From positions 1 through 7,385 of the forward strand of contig CAMLFP010000284.1 of NCBI GenBank assembly GCA_946479335.1: a stretch of 7,385 bases of DNA, read 5' to 3'. Below the pieces are notes generated by a model, which did not search any database, was not told where the DNA came from, and saw only the letters and a list, made by a program, of their open reading frames with translations. How positions within the stretch are numbered: the first letter of the stretch is position 1; every line of letters starts with the position of its first letter. The position numbers and the translations under genes are program-made. The stretch comes from an uncultured Archangium sp. (GTDB lineage: Bacteria; Myxococcota; Myxococcia; Myxococcales; Myxococcaceae). Shown here in pieces: positions 1-7,083 of the stretch.

Positions 1-281
1 CGATGAACCTGAGCCACGCCGCCGCGGTGCTGCTCTACGAATGCAGCCGCGCGCGCGCGCCGGCTCCAGCGCAACCTCCCGGCGCGGAGCTCGGCTTCGT
101 GCACAAGCTGGAAGCGTTGATGAAGGAGACGCTCATCGCCTCGGAGTTCCTCCACCCCGACGGCCCGCAGCACCCGCTGATGGAGCTCCAGCGCTCGCTG
201 GTGCGCGGCGGCCTCACCGCCCGCGAAGCGCAGGTCTGGTACTCGGCCTTCGTGCACCTGCGCCGCTCGTTGAAGCGCTAG
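1..281 (+). CDS. trmJ: RNA 2'-O-methyltransferase, TrmJ/SpoU (SPOUT) type, C-terminal end (5' partial)
   Basis: The gene enters from the left edge in the frame beginning at base 3 and stops at TAG 279-281. The first visible residues, MNLSHAAAVLLYE, match the last conserved motif of the SpoU methylase fold, usually (S)LNLSHAVAVLLYE, which helps form the knot that binds S-adenosylmethionine. About 60 residues of helical tail follow, containing a TrmJ-like pattern: KLEALMKETLIASEFLHP, then LMELQRSLVRGGL and a final LRRSLKR. TrmJ methylates the 2'-OH of nucleotide 32 in the tRNA anticodon loop. The ATG at base 3 lies inside the methylase motif, so it is not the true start. The N-terminal two thirds are outside the window. 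Family assignment is firm. The exact subfamily (TrmJ rather than another SpoU enzyme) is inferred from the tail. Confidence 0.78.
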   Translation, partial: MNLSHAAAVLLYECSRARAPAPAQPPGAELGFVHKLEALMKETLIASEFLHPDGPQHPLMELQRSLVRGGLTAREAQVWYSAFVHLRRSLKR

Positions 282-541
282 CTCTTGGTGCGCTTGCCGA
301 TGATGGCGTCGATGGCCTTCTTGTCGTCGGCGGAGTGCTGCTCCGAGGGCGCGGGCTTCTTCTTGAAGTCGTCGACCAGCACCGCCGCGTCGTCGCGCAC
401 CTTGTCGAGCTTCGGCGCCTGCTGCTTCCACGTGCCGCGCACCATCTGCCACGGCGTCTGCCCGTGGACCTCATAGCTGCCGAGGAAGATGCCGAGGCCG
501 ATGCAGAGCGACGACCAGATGAGAAAGCGCAGAATGCCCAT
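278..541 (-). CDS. small single-pass membrane protein, conserved hypothetical (87 aa)
   Basis: An 87-residue protein with a hydrophobic N-terminal segment (about residues 3-21, ILRFLIWSSLCIGLGIFLG) that should be a signal anchor. A charged, lysine-rich soluble tail follows (about 25-87), with KLDKVRDDAAVLVDDFKKK likely helical, ending GKRTKS. I chose ATG 541 because it puts the membrane segment at the very N-terminus and leaves 64 bases before the divergent gene. ATG at 577 would add 12 basic residues (MDRDVRRRR...), and the frame stays open to 670, but that would run into the divergent gene. Its stop shares the CTAG at 278-281 with the stop of the convergent methyltransferase gene. I do not recognise a named family. 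The function is unknown, possibly envelope-associated. Confidence 0.7.
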   Translation of the reverse strand: MGILRFLIWSSLCIGLGIFLGSYEVHGQTPWQMVRGTWKQQAPKLDKVRDDAAVLVDDFKKKPAPSEQHSADDKKAIDAIIGKRTKS

Positions 542-596
542 GCCCACCAGCCTACGTCTGCGCACATCGCGATCCATTTTTCGGCGCGTGACGTAA

Positions 597-600
597 GAGG
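597..600 (+). promoter_or_regulatory. Shine-Dalgarno GAGG for the GTG start at 606
   Basis: AAGAGG at 595-600 ends five bases before a GTG at 606-608. Another GTG at 604-606 opens a different frame of only about 90 codons, so the 606 start is chosen by both frame and spacing. Confidence 0.6.
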
Positions 601-605
601 CGGGT

Positions 606-1634
606 GTGGATCTCGAAGGAATCCGGGCGCGTGCGCGAGAGAGGCTGGCGAGGCTCGCCGCGCAGCCCAACGACTCGCTCGACGCGTTTCAGGGCGACGT
701 GCTGTCGTTTTTTTCGCGCGTGCCCGAGCCGCCGCTCTACCGCCGCCGCGACGACCCGACGCGCGCGGTCGCCGCGAAGCTGGCCGAAGAGGGTGAAGTG
801 CTGCTGGCGCGCGCGTGGCGCATCGGCTCGCCGGTGGAGCCCTTCGCCGACGCGCTCGAAGCGCACCTCATCGCGGTGACGCTGATGGCCGCCGGCCGCG
901 TGGAGACCGCCGAGCCCGCGTGGCACGAGGCCCTCGCGAAGGAGCGCGCCGCCACCGCGCCGCTGCGCCTGTGGAGCCTCACCGGCACCGCCCCGCCGCC
1001 CATCTACGAGAGCGGCCGCTCGCGCTTCGACCCGCGCCCCGAGGCGCAGGTGGAGGCCAAGCTGGCGTGCCCCGCGTGCAAACAGGTGAGCCAGTTCTCG
1101 CTCTCGCCGCGGGTGTCGCTGCACCGCCTGGAGTGCCCGCGCTGCGCCGTGCCCTTCGCGGCCTACGTGGCGGAGGTGCGGGAGGTCGACGTCGTCTCGC
1201 TGGGCCGCAACCGCCGGCGCTACGAGTTCCGCGTCGAGGAGCTCTCGGGCCTCGCCACGCGGGTGGAGTTCTTCGACTCCGCCGACAGCGAGCTGGGCGC
1301 CTCGCGCCGTGACCTCCTCGCCTTCCTCTACTACCCGGAGTCGTACCTGCGCGGCGTGTTGAACCTGAACACCAGCCGCGTGCTGTGGGTCTCCACGCCG
1401 GGCCCGTGCTTCGTGGCGACGGTGGCCTTCGGCGAGGGCGCGCCGGAGCTGGACACGCTGCGCGCCTTCCGCGACGAGGTGCTGGCGCGGCACGCGGCCG
1501 GGCGGGCCTTCATCGCCTGGTACTACCGCGAAGGCCCGGCGCTGGCGGCGGTGGTGAAGGCGCGGCCGCTCCTCCGTTCGGTGGTGAAGTCGGGCTTGCG
1601 CGTCGTCGAGCGAGCGTTGAAGAAGCGCCTGTGA
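606..1634 (+). CDS. zinc-ribbon protein with C-terminal CFI-box domain (342 aa)
   Basis: The N-terminal 130 residues are mainly charged helix, rich in Ala, Arg and Glu. A CxxC-x18-CxxC pair follows (Cys155, Cys158, Cys177, Cys180; CPAC and CPRC), typical of a structural zinc ribbon. Residues 200-260 look like beta-rich sequence. The C-terminus from Cys268 carries CFVATVAFGE, then LRAFRDEVL (285-293), AGRAFIAWYYREGPALA (298-314) and ARPLLRSVV (319-327). This layout matches the family known as CFI-box-CTERM (usual form CFIATAAYG, then LRxFRD, then YYxxSPxLA, then a hydrophobic end). That C-terminal module has no known biochemical role. The GTG start has a good ribosome-binding site. The stop overlaps the start of the thioredoxin gene by 4 bases, so the two are probably translationally coupled, and the conserved Cys268 could be connected to redox chemistry (inference). 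Confidence 0.82.
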   Translation: MDLEGIRARARERLARLAAQPNDSLDAFQGDVLSFFSRVPEPPLYRRRDDPTRAVAAKLAEEGEVLLARAWRIGSPVEPFADALEAHLIAVTLMAAGRVETAEPAWHEALAKERAATAPLRLWSLTGTAPPPIYESGRSRFDPRPEAQVEAKLACPACKQVSQFSLSPRVSLHRLECPRCAVPFAAYVAEVREVDVVSLGRNRRRYEFRVEELSGLATRVEFFDSADSELGASRRDLLAFLYYPESYLRGVLNLNTSRVLWVSTPGPCFVATVAFGEGAPELDTLRAFRDEVLARHAAGRAFIAWYYREGPALAAVVKARPLLRSVVKSGLRVVERALKKRL

Positions 1635-2182
1635 GCGACGCGCCCGACGAGAAGAAGAAGCCCGACCTGGTGACGATGCTGTTCGTCGGGGCGCTGCTGG
1701 TGGGCGCCATCGCGTTGGGCATCCAACAGGCGCGCGGCTACCCCATCGTCGAAGAGGGCACGCAGATGCCCGACTTCACGCTCGAACGTCACGCCGGCGG
1801 CGTGGTGCAGCTCTCGCAGCTCAAGGGCAAGGTGGTGGTGGTGAACTTCTGGGCGACGTGGTGCCCGCCGTGCCGCGACGAGATTCCCTACCTCGTGAAG
1901 ACCGTCGAGGAGTTCGCGCCGCAGGGCGTGGAGCTGGTCGCCATCAGCAACGACAACCTCGACGGCCAGCAGCAGGCGGTGAGCGGCTTCGTGACGCGCT
2001 TCCCGCAGTTGACGCCCTACATCGCGTACGGGCAGCCGGAGGTCGGGCATCAGTACCGCGTGCGCGCGCTGCCCTCGCTCTTCGTACTCGACCGCCAGGG
2101 CAAGGTCGTCGCCTCGCAGCAGGGCCAGGCCACGGAGCGCCAGCTCCGCGGGTGGATTGAAGACGCCCTCGACCAGAAGTGA
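1631..2182 (+). CDS. membrane-anchored TlpA/ResA-like thiol-disulfide oxidoreductase (183 aa)
   Basis: The GTG at 1631 forms a GTGA overlap with the preceding stop, giving a 183-residue protein. Residues 1-12 are charged and cytoplasmic, and residues 14-32 form one membrane anchor (VTMLFVGALLVGAIALGIQ). The rest is a thioredoxin fold that should lie in the periplasm. It starts with the AhpC/TlpA-type MPDFTLERHAGGVVQLSQLKGK and contains VVNFWATWCPPC with redox Cys78 and Cys81. RALPSLFVLD follows, with cis-Pro148 facing the active site, and then GQATERQLRGWIEDAL. WCPPC is typical of TlpA, ResA and CcmG proteins, which reduce disulfides outside the cytoplasm, often during cytochrome c maturation. 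The substrate here is unknown. The partner gene suggests one function with the CFI-box protein. It meets the convergent OmpA gene with only three bases between stops. Confidence 0.9.
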   Translation: MSDAPDEKKKPDLVTMLFVGALLVGAIALGIQQARGYPIVEEGTQMPDFTLERHAGGVVQLSQLKGKVVVVNFWATWCPPCRDEIPYLVKTVEEFAPQGVELVAISNDNLDGQQQAVSGFVTRFPQLTPYIAYGQPEVGHQYRVRALPSLFVLDRQGKVVASQQGQATERQLRGWIEDALDQK

Positions 2183-2185
2183 CCG

Positions 2186-3841
2186 CTACTTCTTCGGCGC
2201 GGGCTTCTCTTCGGGCTTGGTCTCGATCTCGTCGAGGAGCTTGAACTCGGTGCGGCGGTTCTTCGCGCGCCCCAGCGGCGTGTCGTTGGTGGCGATCGGC
2301 TTGTCGAAGCCGTAGCCCTCGCTGCGCAGGCGCTTCTGCGCGATGCCCTTCTCCACGAGGTACTTCTCGACGGCCTTCGCGCGGCGCTTCGAGAGGTTGA
2401 TGTTCACCTCGCGGCTGCCGACGTTGTCGGTGTGGCCTTCGATCATCACCGGGCCGACGTCGGGGTTCTTGGTCAGCACCTGCGCGACCTCGTCGAGCAG
2501 CTTGAAGGAGCGCGGGTCGATGCGATCGCTGCCGAACTCGAAGAGGATCTGGTTGTTGATGCGGATGCGCTCCGATTCCAGCACCACCTCTTCTTCGTCT
2601 TCGGGCGGCGGGCAGCCGAACAGCTCCGGCGGGCCCGGCTGGTCGGGGCACTTGTCGATGTTGTCGGGGATCTGGTCGCCGTCCTTGTCGGGGCAGCCAT
2701 CGAGCTCCTGCAGGCCCGGCGTGGTGGGGCACGCGTCGATCTTGTCGGGCACCCCGTCGCCGTCTTGATCCGGCTCGCGCGCTTCGGGGCAGCCGTCGGT
2801 GTCTTCGATGCCGTCGGGGTCTTCGGCCTGCGTCGGGCACCCGTCGACCGCGTCGGGCACGCCGTCGCCGTCTTGATCAGGCTGCGCCACGTGCTGCCAC
2901 GTCACCGCCAGCGTGGTGCGGAACAGCTCGCGGCCGTAGCCCGTCTCGCCCAGGCCCTTGCCGAACGAGAGCTGCGCGCCCCAGTTGCCGTAGAACTGCG
3001 TGCGGAAGCCGGCCATCAGCTCGAACGGCGTCTTGAGCGCCTCGGAGCTCGAGAAGGTGAAGGGCGCCTCCGCGGCCGTCGCCACGTTCAGCTCGGCGAT
3101 GACCTGGTTGTTCTGGAACTTCCAGAAGTTGGGGATCTCCACGATCGCGCCACCGCCGAGCGTGAACTCCTGCCCGACGTAGAGGTTCAAGAAGCGGCCC
3201 GGCGCCGTGCGCAGCCGCCAGCCCACGTTCGCGAGCAGCCGCACCGGGCCGATGGAGCGCTCGATGGCCAGGCGCGGGGCGAACACCACCCCGCGGTCAC
3301 CCACGAAGTTGCGCGGGTCGAACACGTAGCCCAGCGGGAAACGCACCTCGAGCACCGCCGCCAGCCCGACGATGGGCAGCTCGCTCTGCCTCAGAATCTG
3401 CACCCGCCCGAGGATGCGCGGCGCGCCGAGGCCCGCCACCGACGGCGCCGCCACCGGGAAGCCCGCGTTCGCCAGCAGGCCGAAGTTGTTCACCTGCCCG
3501 ACGGTGATCGGCAGGTCCGCCGCCACCTCGATGCGCGAGTGGAGCTGGTACGCGCCCAGCAGGTGCACGTCGGTGCGGAAGGGCATCAACTGCCCGAGGC
3601 GCTCGTCACCCGACTTCGCCGAGAGGATGCCCCAGTTGAAGTCCACCAGCCCCTGCACGAGGTAGCTGCGCGTCAGCAGCTGCTCGCCGCCTTCCAGCGT
3701 GAGGCCCGAGTCCATCATCGGGGTGAACTTGAAGGGCACGAGGTCGATGCCGCGCGTCTTGAACGGGTCGAGCGTGGCTTGAGCGTGCGCGGCGCCTCCG
3801 ACGAGGGCGCAGGTCAACACGAGCGAAAAACGGAGGCGCAT
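2186..3841 (-). CDS. OmpA-family outer-membrane protein with TSP3 calcium-binding repeats (551 aa)
   Basis: Residues 1-20 form a signal peptide with probable cleavage AHA/Q. Residues 21-315 alternate polar and hydrophobic residues with aromatic ends, as in an outer-membrane beta-barrel. Residues 322-410 carry thrombospondin type-3 repeats: DQDGDGVPD at 322-330 and 358-366, DKDGDQIPD at 385-393, with Cys-Pro pairs at 335, 351, 371, 383, 398 and 410. These aspartate loops bind calcium and form a rigid linker. An acidic stretch (414-418) leads into the OmpA C-terminal domain (about 428-537): ILFEFGSDRI, GHTDNVGSR, NLSKRRAKAV and NRRTEF. Asp472 and Arg487 match the E. coli OmpA pair that holds diaminopimelate of peptidoglycan. 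The tail is Lys/Glu/Pro rich. The protein should tie the outer membrane to the wall. ATG 3841 gives a clean signal peptide, though I see no strong ribosome-binding site before it. Confidence 0.92.
   Translation of the reverse strand: MRLRFSLVLTCALVGGAAHAQATLDPFKTRGIDLVPFKFTPMMDSGLTLEGGEQLLTRSYLVQGLVDFNWGILSAKSGDERLGQLMPFRTDVHLLGAYQLHSRIEVAADLPITVGQVNNFGLLANAGFPVAAPSVAGLGAPRILGRVQILRQSELPIVGLAAVLEVRFPLGYVFDPRNFVGDRGVVFAPRLAIERSIGPVRLLANVGWRLRTAPGRFLNLYVGQEFTLGGGAIVEIPNFWKFQNNQVIAELNVATAAEAPFTFSSSEALKTPFELMAGFRTQFYGNWGAQLSFGKGLGETGYGRELFRTTLAVTWQHVAQPDQDGDGVPDAVDGCPTQAEDPDGIEDTDGCPEAREPDQDGDGVPDKIDACPTTPGLQELDGCPDKDGDQIPDNIDKCPDQPGPPELFGCPPPEDEEEVVLESERIRINNQILFEFGSDRIDPRSFKLLDEVAQVLTKNPDVGPVMIEGHTDNVGSREVNINLSKRRAKAVEKYLVEKGIAQKRLRSEGYGFDKPIATNDTPLGRAKNRRTEFKLLDEIETKPEEKPAPKK
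2744..2878 (-). repeat. TSP3-encoding DNA repeat, two copies 108 bp apart
   Basis: A 27-base segment at 2744-2770 recurs at 2852-2878 with one mismatch (share CCGTCGCCGTCTTGATC). The 108-base spacing equals 36 codons, so the repeat stays in frame and encodes the two DQDGDGVPD calcium loops. The high DNA identity suggests recent duplication or gene conversion within the linker. Copy-number change here would lengthen or shorten the linker without breaking the gene. Confidence 0.75.
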
Positions 3842-3984
3842 CGGGTCGCAATGTACCTGTCGGCGCGGGGAGGGAAAGGAAAGTGCGGTGCGACGGCTCC
3901 CCGACGGGTGACAGCCGACGAGCGGGGTGGTGCGCCGTCAGCCACGTGTTATGGGTACGTCAGCAGTCACGGTTCTTTGACAAC
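3842..3984. other. divergent intergenic spacer between the OmpA gene and ssrA
   Basis: These 143 bases separate two outward-reading genes, so they should contain both promoters. I cannot identify either with confidence. A TATGGG preceded by TG at 3947-3955 could be a weak extended -10 for ssrA, with a 5' leader of some 20-25 nt for RNase P to remove, but no good -35 lies at the right distance. Confidence 0.35.
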
Positions 3985-4349
<365 letters not shown>

Positions 4350-4369
4350 TTTTCCCCGATTGTTTTCAA

Positions 4370-4401
4370 ACCCCGATGCGCGAGCACCGGGGTGTTTTTT
4401 T
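4370..4401 (+). terminator. intrinsic terminator of ssrA
   Basis: ACCCCG (4370-4375) pairs with CGGGGT (4388-4393). After one A.C mismatch, TGC/GCA closes a GCGA (GNRA) tetraloop. A single G and then seven T (4395-4401) follow. It lies 20 bases after the mature tmRNA 3' end and points the same way. The opposing frameshifted gene ends only six bases beyond it. Confidence 0.88.
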
Positions 4402-4406
4402 GTCTT

Positions 4407-4816
4407 TTAGAGCGGCTCTTTGGAGTTCGCGTTCAGCAGCGCGAGGAACACTTTGCGGAGGCTCGCGGTGATGACGGACAGCAGCGCTGCGTAGACGATT
4501 GCCGTGCCAGAGCCCCAACGATGTCCACTGGTGAGCGTGTAAAACAACACGGCGCCTGCGATCGCGAGGCTGGCGACGACGAGACCGCCGATGACCGCGC
4601 TGGTGGTGTCGACGGTGCGCGCTGACTTTCTTGCCGAAGAGACGGCCGGTGAGCGCCTCGGCTTCGTGCTCGGGCATGCCGTGCATCGTCACCATATTTC
4701 CGCGCGACGACTGAGGCGTTGTAGCCGTCGTTCTTGAGCGCGATTGCTTGTTGTTCCCAGATGCCTTCGGGCCCGACGCGAGGCGTGTCGACCGGCGTGT
4801 CGTTGGGCAGAGTCAT
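4407..4816 (-). pseudogene. small two-helix membrane protein gene, apparently frameshifted twice
   Basis: Three overlapping frames make one continuous protein of about 135 residues. The first runs from ATG 4816 (MTLPNDTPVDTPRVGPEGIW, then ALKNDGYNASVVA). After a +1 shift near 4695-4705, the second gives GNMVTMHGMPEHEAEALTG then RLFGKK. After another +1 shift near 4620-4630, the third gives SARTVDTTSAVIGGLVVASL and a second hydrophobic stretch (IVYAALLSVITASL), ending NANSKEPL at TAA 4407-4409. The total of 410 bases is 136 codons plus two extra bases, as expected for two single-base insertions. The start has a fair ribosome-binding site (GAAAGG, six bases upstream). The two hydrophobic segments suggest a small inner-membrane protein. 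I do not recognise the family. The gene may be dead, or the insertions may be sequencing errors, as both lie by A-rich runs. Confidence 0.6.
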
Positions 4817-4867
4817 GGCACGCCTTTCATCAGCGCATCATCACGTTCTGCACTCGCGAGGCGCGAA

Positions 4868-4887
4868 CCTGCCCCGAAATCGGCAGG
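4868..4887. repeat. inverted repeat in the 131-base gap between the two minus-strand accessory genes
   Basis: CCTGCC (4868-4873) and GGCAGG (4882-4887) can form a six-pair hairpin with an eight-base loop. It lies about 60 bases after the stop of the DUF4209-like gene and about 50 bases before the start of the frameshifted gene. It lacks a T run on either strand, so it is not a standard terminator. The rest of 4817-4947 holds no gene I can support. Confidence 0.35.
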
Positions 4888-4947
4888 AGCTCGAGTCAGC
4901 AAGAAGCCCATCCTCTTCTGACGTGGTCGCTACGACACCGGTTCGTC

Positions 4948-6690
4948 TTAGGAGTTGCTTAGATGAAGCTGCGCGAAGCGAACCAGGAGCAACAACAGAG
5001 TGTCCGCCATGAATGGGGAATAAGCGCCGTCATTTGGCGCCGCGAGACCATGGGCCAACATGTGCCTGATTGCGTATCCTGCTTGGTCCGCAAGCACCAA
5101 GTTCAGTTCGTAAAACAGTGACTCGTTAATCGGCATCAGGAACGCTAGGGCAGATTCTATAGATGTTTGCTGGTTTCCGTTGTCTCGTACGGTGATGGTC
5201 GGTCTACCAAGTGTGCGACAGAGACGACGAAGGATGTGCTCGATACGAGGAACGATCACATGCATCGCTGAGATGAAGTCGTTCGTCAACCAGTGCTTGG
5301 CGAAGCACTCCAGGAATGGCTGATCCTCAGGTGTGAATACATTGGAGATCATAATGTGTTCGACGATTGCCGAAATCGACAGTCCCTTGTTTCGAAGTCG
5401 AGTCCAATGTTCGCAGAGCATTATTTGCCAACGAACCTGCATGGTTATTTTTGCCTGCTGCGCCATATGAAAAGCGTCGCGTTCGTCATCGTCAGTGGGT
5501 GAGTATGTAGTTCCGTCGGCCTTGAGTACAACCGGGCGAGCGAGATGCATAAATACAAAATTCTGCGCTTGCTCGTTGATCGCTTCTCGGATCTGAGAAA
5601 TGTCAATTCTCATATTTATGTCTAAGGCGAGCATTTTGAGTGCATCCGCTATGCTCGCCTTTTCGTACATGTCGAAATAAGGCTCGAGCTGGGCGGTGGG
5701 AATGGGTGCCGATACTTCGTTGATTTGAAGTTCCGACGGGATTCTGCGCGTCGCATCTTCAAGCTTCTTGAGCGCCCGATTTACGTCCTCGTCGCAGCCT
5801 GGAACGACGCGAAACGCTTCAACCGCTGAACGCAGCGCCTCGATCGCGTTGAATGCAGAGGGGGCATGGTCTGCGTCATTTTCGAACGAAATGGCGATTG
5901 CTTTTGGACCGTACTCAGACCTCGCAACCAATCCGAACGTACTTCGTAGCTTGAGGTCGGCCTCAATAAACGCTCGATAGAGGTGAGAGTTGGTGGATTT
6001 GTAGATGTCGAGCTGCGCGATCAGACAATCTGAAACGGTTTGTGAATCGATTCCTGTTCTCGCTTTCTTGGGTAACGAAACCAGCAATTCCGAGAACTCA
6101 AGCGTCCATCTCCCAAGTGCTACGGCGGGGAGTTTTGTGGCTAGCGTTGTGGCCGCTTGACCGAGCCTGATTAGGATTTCAGTCTGGTTGCTGTGCTTGG
6201 CAATTTCGAGTGCACCGGTAAGGACGCCGATTGATTCAAGGCAGAGGTCGCTCGCACTCGTCGCTAGTACGTGCTTGGACAGGGCATTAAACCATTTCTC
6301 GAACGCGTCGCTTGCCCATCGTCCACTAGCAGGATGTTGGTCTCGTGCGCGAAGCCAAAGGAGACGTGCGCAGAGCGCAGTGGCCACCGCGGATGATGAC
6401 GATTTTGCGCGGCGCAGGAGAAACTGAACGCCTTCGGCGTTCAACAACTCCGATGCATGGCGTTCTGGCTCGGGGAGCTTGGTGGCACTGCTGACGGGGG
6501 CGAACAACTGGCACTCGCGCTTGAGATCTGCGACCAGCTCGGCGCTCGCTCCTCCGCTGCTTGCTTCGTCGTGGAGAGCAGCGGTTAGCCGGAAGCGTTT
6601 GTAGAGCTGCCGGATGCAATCCTCGTCGTCGAGAGCAAGCCATCGGGCTCTGAAAAGGTCATCAGCGTTAGGCGTCGAGCTCATGTGCAT
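4948..6690 (-). CDS. DUF4209-like protein with C-terminal HEPN-type RHxxxH motif (580 aa), possible defence RNase
   Basis: A soluble, mostly helical protein with no signal or membrane segment. The N-terminal 320 residues contain no motif I know. Residues about 475-555 resemble DUF4209: IVPRIEHILRRLCRTLG (479-495), INESLFYELNLVL (521-533), then DQAGYAIRHMLAHGLA (535-550). DUF4209 is marked by RNxxxHG; here it reads R542-H543-MLA-H547-G548. This also fits the HEPN RNase signature R-[N/D/H]-x3-H, in which Arg and His are catalytic in many toxins and abortive-infection proteins. An RNase role is inference. GC is far below the neighbours (45% at 5341-5400, 50% at 5881-5940, versus 75% at 1141-1200), which suggests horizontal origin. 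Start uncertain: ATG 6690 or ATG 6684 (MHMSSTPN), neither with a clear ribosome-binding site. It reads towards the frameshifted gene and away from the right-hand RGG gene. Confidence 0.8.
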   Translation of the reverse strand: MHMSSTPNADDLFRARWLALDDEDCIRQLYKRFRLTAALHDEASSGGASAELVADLKRECQLFAPVSSATKLPEPERHASELLNAEGVQFLLRRAKSSSSAVATALCARLLWLRARDQHPASGRWASDAFEKWFNALSKHVLATSASDLCLESIGVLTGALEIAKHSNQTEILIRLGQAATTLATKLPAVALGRWTLEFSELLVSLPKKARTGIDSQTVSDCLIAQLDIYKSTNSHLYRAFIEADLKLRSTFGLVARSEYGPKAIAISFENDADHAPSAFNAIEALRSAVEAFRVVPGCDEDVNRALKKLEDATRRIPSELQINEVSAPIPTAQLEPYFDMYEKASIADALKMLALDINMRIDISQIREAINEQAQNFVFMHLARPVVLKADGTTYSPTDDDERDAFHMAQQAKITMQVRWQIMLCEHWTRLRNKGLSISAIVEHIMISNVFTPEDQPFLECFAKHWLTNDFISAMHVIVPRIEHILRRLCRTLGRPTITVRDNGNQQTSIESALAFLMPINESLFYELNLVLADQAGYAIRHMLAHGLAAPNDGAYSPFMADTLLLLLVRFAQLHLSNS

Positions 6691-7024
6691 ACGGACGGTC
6701 GCTCAGCCCCAACCTGAATCGCAAGTCCCGATCGACTGCGTGGGTTCGTTGTTTAAGCGGGGCGTTGGCGCCGACATCACTTGCCACTCCCCGCATCTGA
6801 AAGTGGCCGTGGATGTCGGTGGTGAGCAGTAGGTTCATTCTCGTGAAGTCGTTCGTCACCAGTCTGCGTTCGGAGCTGCGACTCGAGCGGACGCGCGCGT
6901 TCTTGAAGGAGCTGCCGCGCAGCGGTGATGCGCTGCTGAGTGGCCTGCTTCGACACAGTTGCTGAATTGATGCACTCGACCGGCGCGGTGATTTTGGGGT
7001 GGAGACACTCGACGCTGTATCGAT

Positions 7025-7044
7025 GCGCGCTCGAGTTAGCGCGC
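7025..7044. repeat. GC-rich inverted repeat
   Basis: GCGCGCT (7025-7031) and AGCGCGC (7038-7044) form a perfect seven-pair stem around CGAGTT. No T run follows on either strand. It lies in the gene-poor stretch and its role is unknown. Confidence 0.45.
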
Positions 7045-7083
7045 GCTGAGCTGGTGTCGCGCGGGCTCACCCGGTTCTCTGTT

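Noticed and set aside
552..1493. Open frame on the minus strand opposite the zinc-ribbon gene
   Set aside because: Arg/Ala/His-rich antisense translation without domains. The plus strand has zinc-ribbon and CFI-box motifs and a good ribosome-binding site.
3977..3982. TTGACA, a perfect -35 hexamer
   Set aside because: It lies right at the mature 5' end of tmRNA (3985), so transcription from it would start inside the RNA, and no -10 lies 16-18 bases downstream.
4734..5012. Plus-strand frames across the gap between the two accessory genes
   Set aside because: They overlap the start of the frameshifted gene and the end of the DUF4209-like gene on the opposite strand and show no recognisable features.
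6667..6673. GTTAGGC, resembling an integron attC core site
   Set aside because: No partner RYYYAAC core or L boxes at attC distance on either strand, no integrase, and the site lies in the first codons of the DUF4209-like gene.
6742..6772. GGGTTCG followed by GGCGCC, resembling the tmRNA 3' end (possible second att site)
   Set aside because: Only two short blocks match, with different spacing and no CCTCCA. This is chance-level similarity.
6777..7070. 97-codon minus-strand frame as a gene
   Set aside because: No ribosome-binding site or motif, an atypical mix of residues, and it overlaps other short frames.
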